Shown: piece by piece, positions 18,679-27,528 of the stretch
Numbering within the stretch: position 1 is the stretch's first letter
Layout: each line of letters starts with the position of its first letter
Assembly: GCF_007830035.1 (NCBI RefSeq)
Contig: NZ_VLKN01000003.1
Coordinates: forward strand, 496,001 to 560,000
DNA length: 64,000 nt
Reading direction: 5' to 3'
From: Luteimonas cucumeris
Lineage (GTDB): Bacteria > Pseudomonadota > Gammaproteobacteria > Xanthomonadales > Xanthomonadaceae
Program-made: the position numbers and the translations under genes
Notes under the pieces: model-generated
Seen by the model: only the letters and a program-made list of their open reading frames with translations
Database searches by the model: none
Told to the model about the DNA's origin: nothing

Positions 18679-18802
18679 GGGATCTGGGATCTGGGATCTG
18701 GGGAGGAATGCTGATCACCCGATTCCAGCGACCGGTTTTCGTTTTTTTAATTCCGCGCCGATACTCCAATCCTAGTTCCCCAGCCCCCAGATCCCAGATC
18801 CC
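18679..18802. repeat. Heptad inverted repeat A (GGGATCT)
   Basis: Three tandem GGGATCT heptamers plus GGGG (18679-18703) face CCCC plus two AGATCCC heptamers (18785-18802). The 18-bp arms (18686-18703 with 18785-18802) are perfectly complementary across an 81-nt loop. The right arm ends 6 nt before the DUF1244 gene start, so folding could mask its ribosome site. Confidence 0.85.
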
Positions 18803-18808
18803 GGAACA

Positions 18809-19126
18809 ATGACCGACCACGAAACCACATTGCTGGAAGCCGCCACCTTCCGCCGCCTGCTGCAGCACCTGATGCACGAACGGGCCGACGTGCAGAACAT
18901 CGACCTGATGATCCTCGCCGGCTTCTGCCGCAATTGCCTGTCCGACTGGTACCGCGAGGCCGCCGAGGCGCGTGGCATCACCATGACGAAAGATGAAGCG
19001 CGCGAGGCGGTCTACGGGATGCCGTTCGAGCAGTGGAAGTCGCAGCACCAGAGCGAAGCCACGTCGGAGCAACTGGCAGCGTTCGAAGCGGCACGACGCG
19101 CGCATCCCAAACCGGGCCCTGCATGA
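18809..19126 (+). CDS. DUF1244 family protein
   Basis: 105 residues, soluble. The block HERADVQNIDLMILAG then FCRNCLSDWYREAA (about residues 26-54) is diagnostic of DUF1244, a conserved alphaproteobacterial and xanthomonad family with a CxxC-like FCRNC motif and no proven function. Its stop overlaps the ATG of the hydrolase gene (ATGA), so the two are translated together. It lies immediately after the right arm of heptad repeat A. Confidence 0.85.
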   Translation: MTDHETTLLEAATFRRLLQHLMHERADVQNIDLMILAGFCRNCLSDWYREAAEARGITMTKDEAREAVYGMPFEQWKSQHQSEATSEQLAAFEAARRAHPKPGPA

Positions 19127-19896
19127 TTCCGCGGCTGGTCTGGATGCCGCTGGCCACGCTTGCCATCCTCTATGGCGGCCTGGCCGGCTGGATGTACTTC
19201 AAGCAGCGCGACCTGGTGTACTACCCGCAGTTCACCCGGCTCGATGCCGCCCGTACCGATTTCGCGATCGAGCGCGATGGCATGCCGCTGCGCGGCTGGC
19301 TGCTCCATCCCGGCAAGCCGCACGCCATCCTCTATTTCGGCGGCAATGCCGAGCGCATCGAGGACAACCGCGAGGATTTCTCGCGCTGGTTTCCCGACCA
19401 TAGTGTCTACCTGCTGGCGTATCGCGGCTACGGCGCCAACGACGGGCAGCCTAATGAAACCGACCTGCGCGCCGATGCGCTGGCCCTGTTCGATGCGGTG
19501 CAGGCTCGGCATCCGGAGCAACCGGTGTCGGTGATCGGACGCAGCCTCGGCAGCGGCGTGGCCAGTTACGTCGCCGCGCAACGGCCGGTGGGCCGGCTGG
19601 CGCTGATCACACCCTTCGACAGCATGGCTGCGGTGGCGCAAAGCCACTTTCCCTGGTTGCCGGTGAAGTGGCTGCTGAAGGATCGCTACCCTTCCGCCGA
19701 ACACCTTGCCGGACGCCGGGAGCCAACGCTGGTGATCCGCGCCGAACACGACGAGGTGGTGCCCGCCGCGAACACTGAACGGCTGCTTGCCGCATTGCCG
19801 GTCCCGCCGCAGGTCGTCACGATCGCCGATGCGGACCATAACAACCTGGGCGCCGATCCGGCATTCGGCGAGGCGCTGTCGGCGTTCATGCGCTAG
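19123..19896 (+). CDS. Membrane-anchored alpha/beta hydrolase (BEM46/YfhR-like)
   Basis: 257 residues from the coupled ATG at 19123. Residues 5-25 form a single N-terminal membrane anchor, followed by an alpha/beta-hydrolase fold. The oxyanion segment is YFGGNAE (about 71), the nucleophile elbow GRSLGSG gives S141, and the triad is completed by D210 (RAEHDEVVP) and H239 (DADHNN). This pattern matches the ABHD13/BEM46/YfhR serine-hydrolase group; substrate unknown. Starts further upstream overlap DUF1244 and are rejected. Confidence 0.85.
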   Translation: MIPRLVWMPLATLAILYGGLAGWMYFKQRDLVYYPQFTRLDAARTDFAIERDGMPLRGWLLHPGKPHAILYFGGNAERIEDNREDFSRWFPDHSVYLLAYRGYGANDGQPNETDLRADALALFDAVQARHPEQPVSVIGRSLGSGVASYVAAQRPVGRLALITPFDSMAAVAQSHFPWLPVKWLLKDRYPSAEHLAGRREPTLVIRAEHDEVVPAANTERLLAALPVPPQVVTIADADHNNLGADPAFGEALSAFMR

Positions 19897-19938
19897 AACA
19901 TCCGCACGCTGCCGGACTCAACATCCCAAACGTTGGCA

Positions 19939-20083
19939 AGAAAGCAGGTCCTTCGCTTCGCTCAGGATGACAACGGGGTGGCCGTCGTGAACGCGGTAAG
20001 AACATGCCGTGCGGTCATCGCGAACGTGAAACGCGAGGGACCTGCGGCAGTCATCCCGAACGCAGTGAGGAACCTGCTTTTCG
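19939..20083. repeat. Three copies of a 33-bp intergenic repeat, one inverted
   Basis: Copy 1 (19939-19971, minus sense) complements the motif GTCATCCTGAGCGAAGCGAA then GGACCTGCTTTCT. Copy 2 (20014-20047, plus) starts GTCATCGCGAACGTGAAACG. Copy 3 (20050-20083, plus) starts GTCATCCCGAACGCAGTGAG and ends CCTGCTTTTC. Copies 1 and 3 can pair as a long imperfect stem around copy 2. No gene lies in 19897-20125. Confidence 0.8.
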
Positions 20084-20125
20084 ATACCGTCGTCGCAAAC
20101 AATGCGGAATCGAAGTGTGGCCGCC

Positions 20126-21259
20126 CTACCCGCCGCTGCAGAACGCGGCGTAGTCGATGTAACCGGGAAACGTCCTGCCCGGCGCGCACACCACGCAATC
20201 GGGATCCGGTGACAGCCGCGTCTCGCGGAAGCGCATCGCCAGCGCATCGAAATGCAGCAACCGGCCGCGCAGCGGTTCGCCGATGCCGAGCACCAGCTTG
20301 ATCGCCTCGGTCGCCTGCAGCATTCCGATCACGCCGGGCAGGACGCCGAGCACGCCCGCCTCGCTGCAGTTGGGCGCCGCTTCCGGCGGCGGCGGCTCCG
20401 GGAACAGACAGCGATAACACGGCGCGGCGCCGCGATGCCGGCCGGCATCGAACACGCTGGCCTGGCCTTCGAAACGATGCACGGCGCCGTAGACCAGCGG
20501 CTTGCCTAGCTTCACGCAGGCGTCGTTGAGCAGGTAGCGCACCGGGAAATTGTCGGCGCCGTCGATCACCACGTCGACGCCTTCGAGCAGGCGCTCGACG
20601 TTGTCACTGGTGATGCGTTCGGCAACGGCTTCGATGACAGTACGCGGGTTCAGCGCCGACAACGTGGCTGCGGCGGATTCGACCTTGGCAATACCGATCC
20701 GTGCCTCGGTGTGCAGGATCTGCCGCTGCAGGTTGCTGCGATCGACGACATCATCGTCGGCGAGCCGGATGGTGCCGACGCCGGCGGCGGCCAGATAGAA
20801 CGCGGCCGGCGATCCGAGGCCACCGGCGCCGACCAGCAGCATGCGCGAAGTTTCGAGTTTCTTCTGGCCGTCGATGCCGATTTCCGGCAACCGCAGATGT
20901 CGCGAATAGCGATCGTGGAAATCGTGGTCGAAACCATCCTGCGGCTCTGTCATTGGAAGGCCGTCGGCGACCCAGCGACTGGTGCCGCCATCGACCGAGG
21001 CGACCCGCGTATAGCCCTGTGCCAGCAACGCCTGCGCGGCCTGCGCCGAACGCCGCCCGGACTGGCAGATCAGCAGGATCTCCGCATCCCTGCGTGGCAG
21101 GTACGCCTGCGGATCGGATTCGAGCGCGGCCCTGGCAACGCCCTGCGCCGCTTCCGCCATGCCGGGTGCGCGTTCGTGTTCCTCGCGGACGTCGACCAGG
21201 ATGGCGCCACGGGACTGGCGTTCGCGCGCCTCGCGCGGGCTGATTTCGGTGATGCTCAT
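20126..21259 (-). CDS. moeB: Molybdopterin-synthase adenylyltransferase with N-terminal rhodanese domain
   Basis: 377 residues. The C-terminal ThiF/MoeB domain (from about 115) adenylates the C-terminal Gly of MoaD: ATP loop GAGGLGSP (145-152), IDGADNFPVRYL (233-244), and Zn ligands C282/C285 and C356/C359. Residues 1-105 are a rhodanese domain with active-site loop CQSGRRS (C65), suggesting sulfur delivery in the same polypeptide. In eukaryotic MOCS3/Uba4 the rhodanese is C-terminal, so the order is reversed here. A role with ThiS-type carriers is also possible. It follows moeA by 116 bp. Confidence 0.92.
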   Translation of the reverse strand: MSITEISPREARERQSRGAILVDVREEHERAPGMAEAAQGVARAALESDPQAYLPRRDAEILLICQSGRRSAQAAQALLAQGYTRVASVDGGTSRWVADGLPMTEPQDGFDHDFHDRYSRHLRLPEIGIDGQKKLETSRMLLVGAGGLGSPAAFYLAAAGVGTIRLADDDVVDRSNLQRQILHTEARIGIAKVESAAATLSALNPRTVIEAVAERITSDNVERLLEGVDVVIDGADNFPVRYLLNDACVKLGKPLVYGAVHRFEGQASVFDAGRHRGAAPCYRCLFPEPPPPEAAPNCSEAGVLGVLPGVIGMLQATEAIKLVLGIGEPLRGRLLHFDALAMRFRETRLSPDPDCVVCAPGRTFPGYIDYAAFCSGG

Positions 21260-21375
21260 GGAGAGGGATTATCGCGCCAAAGACTCACAGTCACAGGGAG
21301 CGGGCGCGATCCGCATTGTTCCGTCGCCCGTCCGGCCAGTTTGGTTTTCAGGCTGCCGGGCGCCGGCGCACGGCC

Positions 21376-22593
21376 TCAATACGGCAATACTTCCACGACG
21401 CGGCCGGTGGCATGTTCCATCGCCTGTTCCGGCAATACGATCAACACGTCGCTGTCGGCCGCCGCACGCATGCGATGCGAGCCGTCGGCTGGATTTGGCT
21501 GCACCATGAGGCTGCCATCGTCGCAGGGGCGCAGTCGTCCGCGCAGGAATTCCAGCCGGTCGTGCGTCTTGTGCCAGGGCGCGGCCAGACGCGCGAACAG
21601 GCGCGGCCTCGCCGCAGTACTCCCTTGCAGGACATCGATCAGGCCGCGTCCGAGCGTGAGCCAGGTCGCCAGCACCGACACCGGATTCCCGGGCAGGCCG
21701 AGGAACGACGCCCGCTCCAGTTCGCCGAACAGCAACGGCATGCCCGGACGCATCCGCACCTTCCAGAAATGCACGCGTCCCTGTGCCTGCAGCAGCGCCG
21801 GGATGTGGTCCTTCTCGCCGGCCGACACGGCGCCACAGGTGATCACCACGTCGAACGCCTGCGCAGCGTCGCGCAGCATCGATTCGATCCGCACAGGATC
21901 GTCGGGCAAGGTCGGCCATGCGGTAGGCTCCAGTCCATCCGAGCGCAGCAGCCCCATCAGCAGTTCGCGGTTGGAGTTGTAGATCCGGCCCGGCTGCAAG
22001 GGCATGCCCGGTTCCACCAGTTCGTCGCCGGTGGTGAATACCGCCACGGTCGGCCGCTGCGATACCTCGACGCTGGCCATACCCACCGCGGCCGCCAGCG
22101 CGATGCGCGACGGGGTCAGCGGTTGTCCTGCATGCAGCAGACGGTCACCGACCCGGGTGTCTTCTCCTTGCCGGCGCACATGCGCGCCGGGCTTTGGCGC
22201 CGGATCGATATGCACGCGACCGCCTTCGAGCCGCGCGTTCTCCTTCATCACCACGGTGTCCGCGCCGTGTGGCAGCGGCGCACCGGTGGTGATGCGGATG
22301 CATTGCCCTGCGTCGATGCGCAGTTCCAGCGAAGGTCCAGCGAACTGTTCGCCGATCAGCTGCAAGGCGCTTGCGCCATCACCGCGCAGGTCGGCATGGC
22401 GGAGCGCGTAGCCATCCATTGCGGCGTTGTCGAACGGCGGCAGGTCGATGCCCGCGATCACTTCCTGCGCCAGCACGCGGCCATGGGCGCGCGACAAGGC
22501 CATCTGTTCGCCAGGCAGTTTTCGCGATGCGGCGACGCGCTGGATGATCGCGCGCGCTTCGTCGAAAGCGATCCGGGTCGGGAAACCGGTCAT
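21376..22593 (-). CDS. moeA: Molybdopterin molybdenumtransferase
   Basis: 405 residues. MoeA inserts molybdate into adenylated molybdopterin. The motif LPPFDNAAMDGYAL (about residues 51-64) is the signature of domain 1, followed by RITTGAPLPHGADTVV, and the MogA-like domain has FTTGDELVEPG and ITCGAVSAGEKDH. The C-terminal beta-barrel ends near VVEVLPY. Its ATG overlaps the mobA stop by 4 nt, so mobA and moeA are coupled. Confidence 0.96.
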   Translation of the reverse strand: MTGFPTRIAFDEARAIIQRVAASRKLPGEQMALSRAHGRVLAQEVIAGIDLPPFDNAAMDGYALRHADLRGDGASALQLIGEQFAGPSLELRIDAGQCIRITTGAPLPHGADTVVMKENARLEGGRVHIDPAPKPGAHVRRQGEDTRVGDRLLHAGQPLTPSRIALAAAVGMASVEVSQRPTVAVFTTGDELVEPGMPLQPGRIYNSNRELLMGLLRSDGLEPTAWPTLPDDPVRIESMLRDAAQAFDVVITCGAVSAGEKDHIPALLQAQGRVHFWKVRMRPGMPLLFGELERASFLGLPGNPVSVLATWLTLGRGLIDVLQGSTAARPRLFARLAAPWHKTHDRLEFLRGRLRPCDDGSLMVQPNPADGSHRMRAAADSDVLIVLPEQAMEHATGRVVEVLPY

Positions 22594-23168
22594 GGCATTT
22601 CGAAGCCCGCAGCGGCGAGGTCGTCCGGCGTATTGAGGTTGCCGAAGCGTACGCCGGCAAAGCGCACTTCGATCATTCCGAGCCGCGACTGCAGGGTGTG
22701 AATGGCCAGCTCGCCAGCTTCGATCGCAGCGTTGGCACCGTCACGCAGGGATGCCACTGGCCATAGCGCGACCAGCGGCTGCACTCCATCTTCGTCATGC
22801 GCATAAGCGCCATGCTTGCCTGCCGCGGCGGCCAGGCTGGGCAGCAGGCAGTCGTTCACCGACACCACGTCGACCGGTAAGGTGAGCAGCCAGTCGGTCG
22901 TGCAGGCCTGCGCCAATGCGTCGAGGCCGCCGAGCGGGCCGATGTCGGGCGTGCGATCCTGGAATGCAGGCAGTCCCGACGCTTCGTAATCTGCGAGCCG
23001 GCGGTTGGCACTGACCAGCACGCCACCGACCTGGCCTGCGAAGCGCCGCGCCAGCCGGTGCACCTGCGCTTCACCTTTGCGTTGCAACCAGGCCTTGTCG
23101 ATGCCGCCCAGGCGGGTGGCGCGACCGCCTGCCAGGATGCCGAGGATGATGGCGTCCGGTTCCGGCAT
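22590..23168 (-). CDS. mobA: Molybdenum cofactor guanylyltransferase
   Basis: 192 residues. MobA links GMP to Mo-molybdopterin, giving the bis-MGD cofactor used by DMSO-reductase-family enzymes such as nitrate reductase and formate dehydrogenase. The nucleotide-binding start LAGGRATRLGGIDKAWL (about 11-27) and the DIGPLGGLDAL segment are diagnostic. It is the first gene of the mobA-moeA-moeB run; its presence implies a bis-MGD enzyme elsewhere in the genome. Confidence 0.93.
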   Translation of the reverse strand: MPEPDAIILGILAGGRATRLGGIDKAWLQRKGEAQVHRLARRFAGQVGGVLVSANRRLADYEASGLPAFQDRTPDIGPLGGLDALAQACTTDWLLTLPVDVVSVNDCLLPSLAAAAGKHGAYAHDEDGVQPLVALWPVASLRDGANAAIEAGELAIHTLQSRLGMIEVRFAGVRFGNLNTPDDLAAAGFEMP

Positions 23169-23192
23169 CGCTGGCCCTAGCCTCGCCCCAGT

Positions 23193-24593
23193 TTATTTGT
23201 TGCGCTTGACATGCCGGATCAGACGTTTCTTCTTCGCGACCTGGCGCTCGGTCAGTACGTTCTTCTTGTCCTTGTACGGATTCTCGCCTTCCTTGAACAC
23301 GAAACGCACCGGCGTACCGATCAGCTTGAAGCGCTTGCGGAAAAAGTTCTCCAGATAGCGCTTGTAGGTGTCGGACAGCGTGCGCAGGCGCGTGCCGTGG
23401 ACGATGAACGTCGGCGGATTCTCGCCGCCGGCATGTGCGAAACGCAGCTTGGCGACATGCCCGCGCACCACCGGCGGTGGATTGGTCTCATAGGCGATTT
23501 CCAGCGCCTTGGTGACTTCCGAAGTGCTGAAGGTGCGCGTGGCCGAGGCATGCGCGCGATGGATCGCACGGAACAGTTCGCGCAGGCCGGAGCCGTGCAT
23601 GGCGCTGATCCGCACCGCCTCGGCCCAGGTCACGAAGCTCAGCTTGCGCGACAGCAGTCCTTCGACCTGCTCGCGCTGGTAGGTGCTCAGGCCGTCCCAT
23701 TTGTTGACCGCCAGCACCAGCGCGCGGCCTGCGTCGAGCACCGCACCCAGCACGCTGGCGTCCTGGTCGGTGACGCCCTCGTTGGCGTCGAGCATGATCA
23801 CCGCGACCTGGCAGTGCTCGATCGCCTGCAGCGTCTTGATGATGGAGAACGTCTCGACGGCCTCCTCGACCTTGGACTTGCGGCGGATGCCGGCGGTGTC
23901 GACCAGCCGGTACTTGCGCCCGTCGCGCTCCAGGTCGACCGCGATCGAATCGCGCGTGGTGCCGGCGACTTCCGAGGCGATCATCCGCTCCTCGCCGAGG
24001 ATGCGGTTGACCAGTGTCGACTTGCCGACATTGGGGCGGCCGACGAAGGCGATGCGCACACGCTCGGGATCGTCGTCGAGGATTTCGGCGTCGCCGTCGG
24101 CGGGCAGGCGCGCCAGCACTTTCGCCAGCAGCTCGTCGATGCCATGCCGGTGCGCGGACGAGATCGCGAACACGTCGGCGAAGCCGTAGCGCGAGAATTC
24201 GGCCAGCGCCGCGCGGGCGTCGAGGCCATCGGTCTTGTTGACCACCAGGAAGGTCGGCCGCGCGCTCTTGCGCAGCCAGCGCAGGATGTCGTCGTCGAGC
24301 GAAGAAGCGCCTTCGCGGCCATCGACCACGAACAGCACCAGGTCGGCCTCTTCGGCCGCCGCGCGAGCCTGCCGCGCCGTCGCGCCGGCCAGGCCCTCGT
24401 CGACGCCGGCGATGCCGCCGGTATCGACCACCACGAACGGCCGCGCTTCATCCAACCGGCAGACGCCGTAATGGCGATCGCGGGTCACGCCCGGTTCGTC
24501 GTGCACGAGCGCATCGCGACTGCGGGTCAACGCATTGAACAGCGTCGACTTGCCGACGTTCGGACGACCTACCAGGGCAACTAGCGGCAACAT
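23193..24593 (-). CDS. der: Ribosome biogenesis GTPase Der (EngA)
   Basis: 466 residues with two tandem GTPase domains, unique to this family, needed for 50S assembly. Domain 1: [12 protein letters not shown] (about 8), VVDTGG and NKTD. Domain 2: [12 protein letters not shown] (about 183), LVDTAGI and NKWD. The C-terminal KH-like domain ends with a Lys/Arg-rich tail ([13 protein letters not shown]). It is the last gene of the ndk-to-der run, after bamB. Confidence 0.97.
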   Translation of the reverse strand: MLPLVALVGRPNVGKSTLFNALTRSRDALVHDEPGVTRDRHYGVCRLDEARPFVVVDTGGIAGVDEGLAGATARQARAAAEEADLVLFVVDGREGASSLDDDILRWLRKSARPTFLVVNKTDGLDARAALAEFSRYGFADVFAISSAHRHGIDELLAKVLARLPADGDAEILDDDPERVRIAFVGRPNVGKSTLVNRILGEERMIASEVAGTTRDSIAVDLERDGRKYRLVDTAGIRRKSKVEEAVETFSIIKTLQAIEHCQVAVIMLDANEGVTDQDASVLGAVLDAGRALVLAVNKWDGLSTYQREQVEGLLSRKLSFVTWAEAVRISAMHGSGLRELFRAIHRAHASATRTFSTSEVTKALEIAYETNPPPVVRGHVAKLRFAHAGGENPPTFIVHGTRLRTLSDTYKRYLENFFRKRFKLIGTPVRFVFKEGENPYKDKKNVLTERQVAKKKRLIRHVKRNK

Positions 24594-24602
24594 GTTCTTG
24601 AT

Positions 24603-24694
24603 CCGGGAAACGGGAGTGTGGAATCGGGAATCGTTGAAAAACGCCTGAAGCGTACTGCTTTTACGATTCCCTATTCCCGATTTCCCATTCCCGG
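24603..24694. repeat. Heptad inverted repeat B (GGGAATC)
   Basis: The left arm (24603-24634) carries GGGAA-type heptads (CCGGGAA, ACGGGAG, TGTGGAA, TCGGGAA). The right arm (24663-24694) carries TTCCC at near-heptad spacing. The two 32-nt arms match at about 24 positions, with 9 perfect pairs at the loop end (ACGATTCCC) and 5 at the base. The loop is 28 nt. It separates bamB from der. Confidence 0.8.
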
Positions 24695-24696
24695 CT

Positions 24697-25896
24697 TCAC
24701 TGGACCTGGAATGCAGTCAGTTCGCCGTCGGTGTTCTGCGCGATCAGGATGCCGTCCACGACCACCGGCTGCGCCAGGATCGCCTTGCCGCCCATACGCG
24801 TGCGCGCAGCCAAGGTGCCGTCGGACAGCTTAAGCCAGTGCAGGTAGCCGTCGAAATCGCCGACCACCGCATAGTCGCCCTGCACCGCCGGCGCGCTGAG
24901 GTTGCGGCGCACCAGACCGGCTTGCTGCCACATCGCGGCACCCGTGGCGCGATCCAGCGCCCAGACCGTGCCGCCCGGATCGGCGACGACCAGGCGGTCG
25001 CTGCCCAAGCCGAGGCCGCCGACGCCACCATTGTCCTTGCTCCACATCGGACGCCCGCTGGGCGCATCGATCGCCATCGTCTGGCGCTTGAAGCTGGTCG
25101 CGTACAGGGTGGTTCCGTCGAGCACGGGCGGGCCATCGACATCAGCCATGCGGTCGAGTTCGCTGCGGCCTTCGGGTTGGGCGATCGCCTGCGTCCACAG
25201 CTCGGAGCCGTCGCTCATCGACAGTGCCGTGACGCTGCCATCGTCGTTGCCGACGAACAGGTAACCTGGGCCCAACGTCGGCGTGCTGTTGCCACGCACG
25301 GTCAGCACCGGCAGTTCCTTGCTCCAGAACCAGCGGCGTTCGCCGCTGCCGGCATCGAACGCAGTGATGCGTCCGTCGTTGGCGCGTACGAATACCAGGC
25401 CGTTGCCGATGGCTGGCGCGGCGATCACCTCGTTGCTGACCTTGGCCTTCCACTTCTCGGCACCGGTCGCGGCATCGAGCGCGATGACGTCGCCTTCCAG
25501 GCTGCCGACCACGACCAGGCCTTCGCCCGCACCGGGACCGCCACTGATCGGCAACTCGGTTTCGTAATGCCACACCGCGCCGCCGGTCTGCAGATCGAAC
25601 GCCCGCACACCGCCTTCCACCGCCGCGGCATAGACGCGGCCGTCCGCAACCGCCGGTCGCTGGCGTACGCCCAGACGCTGTTCGCCCTTGCCCGCCTGCA
25701 CCGACCACAGCTTGTTGACGCTGGCGCTGGGAGTGAAATCGGTGAGTTCTGCCGGCTCGGCCTGCTGGTCCTTCTTGCCGCCGAACCAGCCTTTGACGGT
25801 GGTGCATCCACCAAGCGCGATCGCGGTGAAGGCAATCAGGACGATGGCGGCGGCACGCTTGCGCAACGCGCCTGTTGATGACTGGGCTTGGATCAT
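24697..25896 (-). CDS. bamB: Outer-membrane protein assembly lipoprotein BamB
   Basis: 399 residues, PQQ-type eight-bladed beta-propeller of the BAM complex. The lipoprotein signal ends at the lipobox LGGC (C31). Repeated blade signatures such as [33 protein letters not shown] and [15 protein letters not shown] occur through the chain. It follows yfgM by 56 nt. The stop codon lies 3 nt beyond the end of heptad repeat B. Confidence 0.95.
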   Translation of the reverse strand: MIQAQSSTGALRKRAAAIVLIAFTAIALGGCTTVKGWFGGKKDQQAEPAELTDFTPSASVNKLWSVQAGKGEQRLGVRQRPAVADGRVYAAAVEGGVRAFDLQTGGAVWHYETELPISGGPGAGEGLVVVGSLEGDVIALDAATGAEKWKAKVSNEVIAAPAIGNGLVFVRANDGRITAFDAGSGERRWFWSKELPVLTVRGNSTPTLGPGYLFVGNDDGSVTALSMSDGSELWTQAIAQPEGRSELDRMADVDGPPVLDGTTLYATSFKRQTMAIDAPSGRPMWSKDNGGVGGLGLGSDRLVVADPGGTVWALDRATGAAMWQQAGLVRRNLSAPAVQGDYAVVGDFDGYLHWLKLSDGTLAARTRMGGKAILAQPVVVDGILIAQNTDGELTAFQVQ

Positions 25897-25952
25897 CGGA
25901 TCGGTATTCCTTGCATCGGACGCCGACGGCGCCGTGAGTGGCCGCCAGTGTC

Positions 25953-26585
25953 TCAGGTCTTGCTGCCCGGTTTGGAGGGTGCGCCGCCGGCATCGGTCAG
26001 CTTGAGTTCAAGCAGCCGGCGCTCGGGCGAGCCCGCGTCGAGCCGCGCCAGCGCCTTGCTGTAGGCGTCGCGCGCGGCATCCATCTGCGCCAGGGCCTTG
26101 TAGGCGTCACCCTTGGCTTCCAGCGTGCCGGCATCATCCGCATTGGCGAGCAGCTTCAGGGCTTCCTGCGCCTTGCCGGCATCGGTCAGCAGGCGCGCCA
26201 GGCGTCCTTTGACGATGTTGGCGATGGCATGGTTGTCGGTGTTGATGCCGCGCAGGGTGGCGATGGCGGCATCGCGCTGGTTGGCTTCCACCTGCACCTT
26301 GGCCAGCTGCAACGCGGCGAGTGCTGCGTATTCGCTGCCAGCGGGAAGCTTGGCGATGGCCGCCTTGGCCTTCGCAGCATCGCCGGCCATGGCCTTGATG
26401 CTGGCGGCATAGTTCGCGCTGAGCGACATGCGTTGATCGAGGTTGCGCTTCTGCCACCACTGCCAGCCGCCAATCAGGGCCAGGCCCAGGGCGACGCCAC
26501 CGATCAGGCCAAGGGCGTTCCTCTGCAGCCAGCTGCGGACTCGTTCGCTTTGTTCGTGCTCGTCGAGCAGGTCGTCGATCGCCAT
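25953..26585 (-). CDS. yfgM: YfgM family tetratricopeptide membrane protein
   Basis: 210 residues. One membrane segment (about 24-44, LGLIGGVALGLALIGGWQWW) is followed by a periplasmic TPR domain. YfgM interacts with PpiD and the Sec translocon in E. coli. The N-terminal DDLLDEHEQSERVRSWLQRN is the family signature. The upstream 124 bp to rodZ hold a GC-rich palindrome but not ispG and hisS, which lie here in E. coli. Confidence 0.9.
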   Translation of the reverse strand: MAIDDLLDEHEQSERVRSWLQRNALGLIGGVALGLALIGGWQWWQKRNLDQRMSLSANYAASIKAMAGDAAKAKAAIAKLPAGSEYAALAALQLAKVQVEANQRDAAIATLRGINTDNHAIANIVKGRLARLLTDAGKAQEALKLLANADDAGTLEAKGDAYKALAQMDAARDAYSKALARLDAGSPERRLLELKLTDAGGAPSKPGSKT

Positions 26586-26628
26586 GCGGTCTCTCGCCCG
26601 CCGGGTCGCAGGCCGTTCAATTGGGGAG

Positions 26629-26647
26629 CGACCCGCGAAGCGGGTCG
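26629..26647. repeat. Short perfect palindrome between rodZ and yfgM
   Basis: CGACCCGC-GAA-GCGGGTCG has perfect 8-bp arms and resembles the other REP-like hairpins. There is no T-run, so it is not an obvious terminator. Confidence 0.55.
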
Positions 26648-26709
26648 ATGTTCGGACTCCAGCACTCCGCTCGGTGGATCAGGCAGCGGCCGCAGGCCGT
26701 GCCACGAAC

Positions 26710-27528
26710 TCATTCGGGCGCAATGGAGCCGTCAGAGGATACCGTAAAGCGCGCGACATTGGCGCGGCGGAAGGGTCCGGTGTCGACGACCTGCCCTGCC
26801 TGCTGCACTTCCACGGCGGAGGCATTGCCGATCACCAGACGCGCGACTTCGCCGCGGGCGTAGCTGCGCTCGGTACCAGCGGGCAGCAGGCCCTTTTCGA
26901 TGACGCGGCCATCCGGCGCTTCGATTTCCATCCAGCTGTCGCCATTCAGACGCAGCTTCAGCGCCGAAGCGGGCGGCTGCGCCGGCAGTGGCGGCGTCAG
27001 CGAGGCCACCATCGGCGCGCGTTCGCGAACGGTCACGGGCGCAGGCGACCGGGTCGAAGCGGGCGCGGCCTGCGGCGTGACTGGCGCATCGAGGCGCGCC
27101 GTGTTGTCCTGGCTCGGCGTGCCGAGCGGGCCGCGCGTCGCCATCATCCATACCGGCACGACGATCACCGCGGTCATCACCACGTACACCAGGCGACGCG
27201 CGGTCTGTTCGAACAGGCGCTGCAGCGGCGGGGTATGCACGTGGCTGACGATTTCCGATGGCTCGATTCGCCGCACGCCTGCCATCTCGATCGCATCGTC
27301 GATGTTGATGCCCAGCAGCTTGGCGTAACTGCGCAGCTGTCCGCGTACGAACACCGCGGCGCCGGCGCGATCCCAGTCGTCGTTTTCCAGTGCCTGCACG
27401 ACGCGCACCGGCATTTTCAGGCGCGCCGCGACATCTTCCAATCGCAGCCCCGCTTTTTCGCGGGCATTGCGTAAACGCAGGCCGCAACCGGCCGAAGCAG
27501 CGAGCTGATGTTGTTCAGAAGTGGTCAT
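26710..27528 (-). CDS. rodZ: RodZ-like helix-turn-helix membrane protein
   Basis: 272 residues from ATG 27528. RodZ couples MreB to the cell-wall elongasome. The cytoplasmic HTH_25 domain (about 14-85: LRNAREKAGLRLEDVAARLK) is followed by a basic stretch, one membrane segment (112-130), a Pro/Ala/Thr-rich linker and a periplasmic DUF4115 domain (about 195-270, SWMEIEAPDGRVIEKGLLPAG). The start overlaps the pilW stop by ATGA. Confidence 0.93.
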   Translation of the reverse strand: MTTSEQHQLAASAGCGLRLRNAREKAGLRLEDVAARLKMPVRVVQALENDDWDRAGAAVFVRGQLRSYAKLLGINIDDAIEMAGVRRIEPSEIVSHVHTPPLQRLFEQTARRLVYVVMTAVIVVPVWMMATRGPLGTPSQDNTARLDAPVTPQAAPASTRSPAPVTVRERAPMVASLTPPLPAQPPASALKLRLNGDSWMEIEAPDGRVIEKGLLPAGTERSYARGEVARLVIGNASAVEVQQAGQVVDTGPFRRANVARFTVSSDGSIAPE

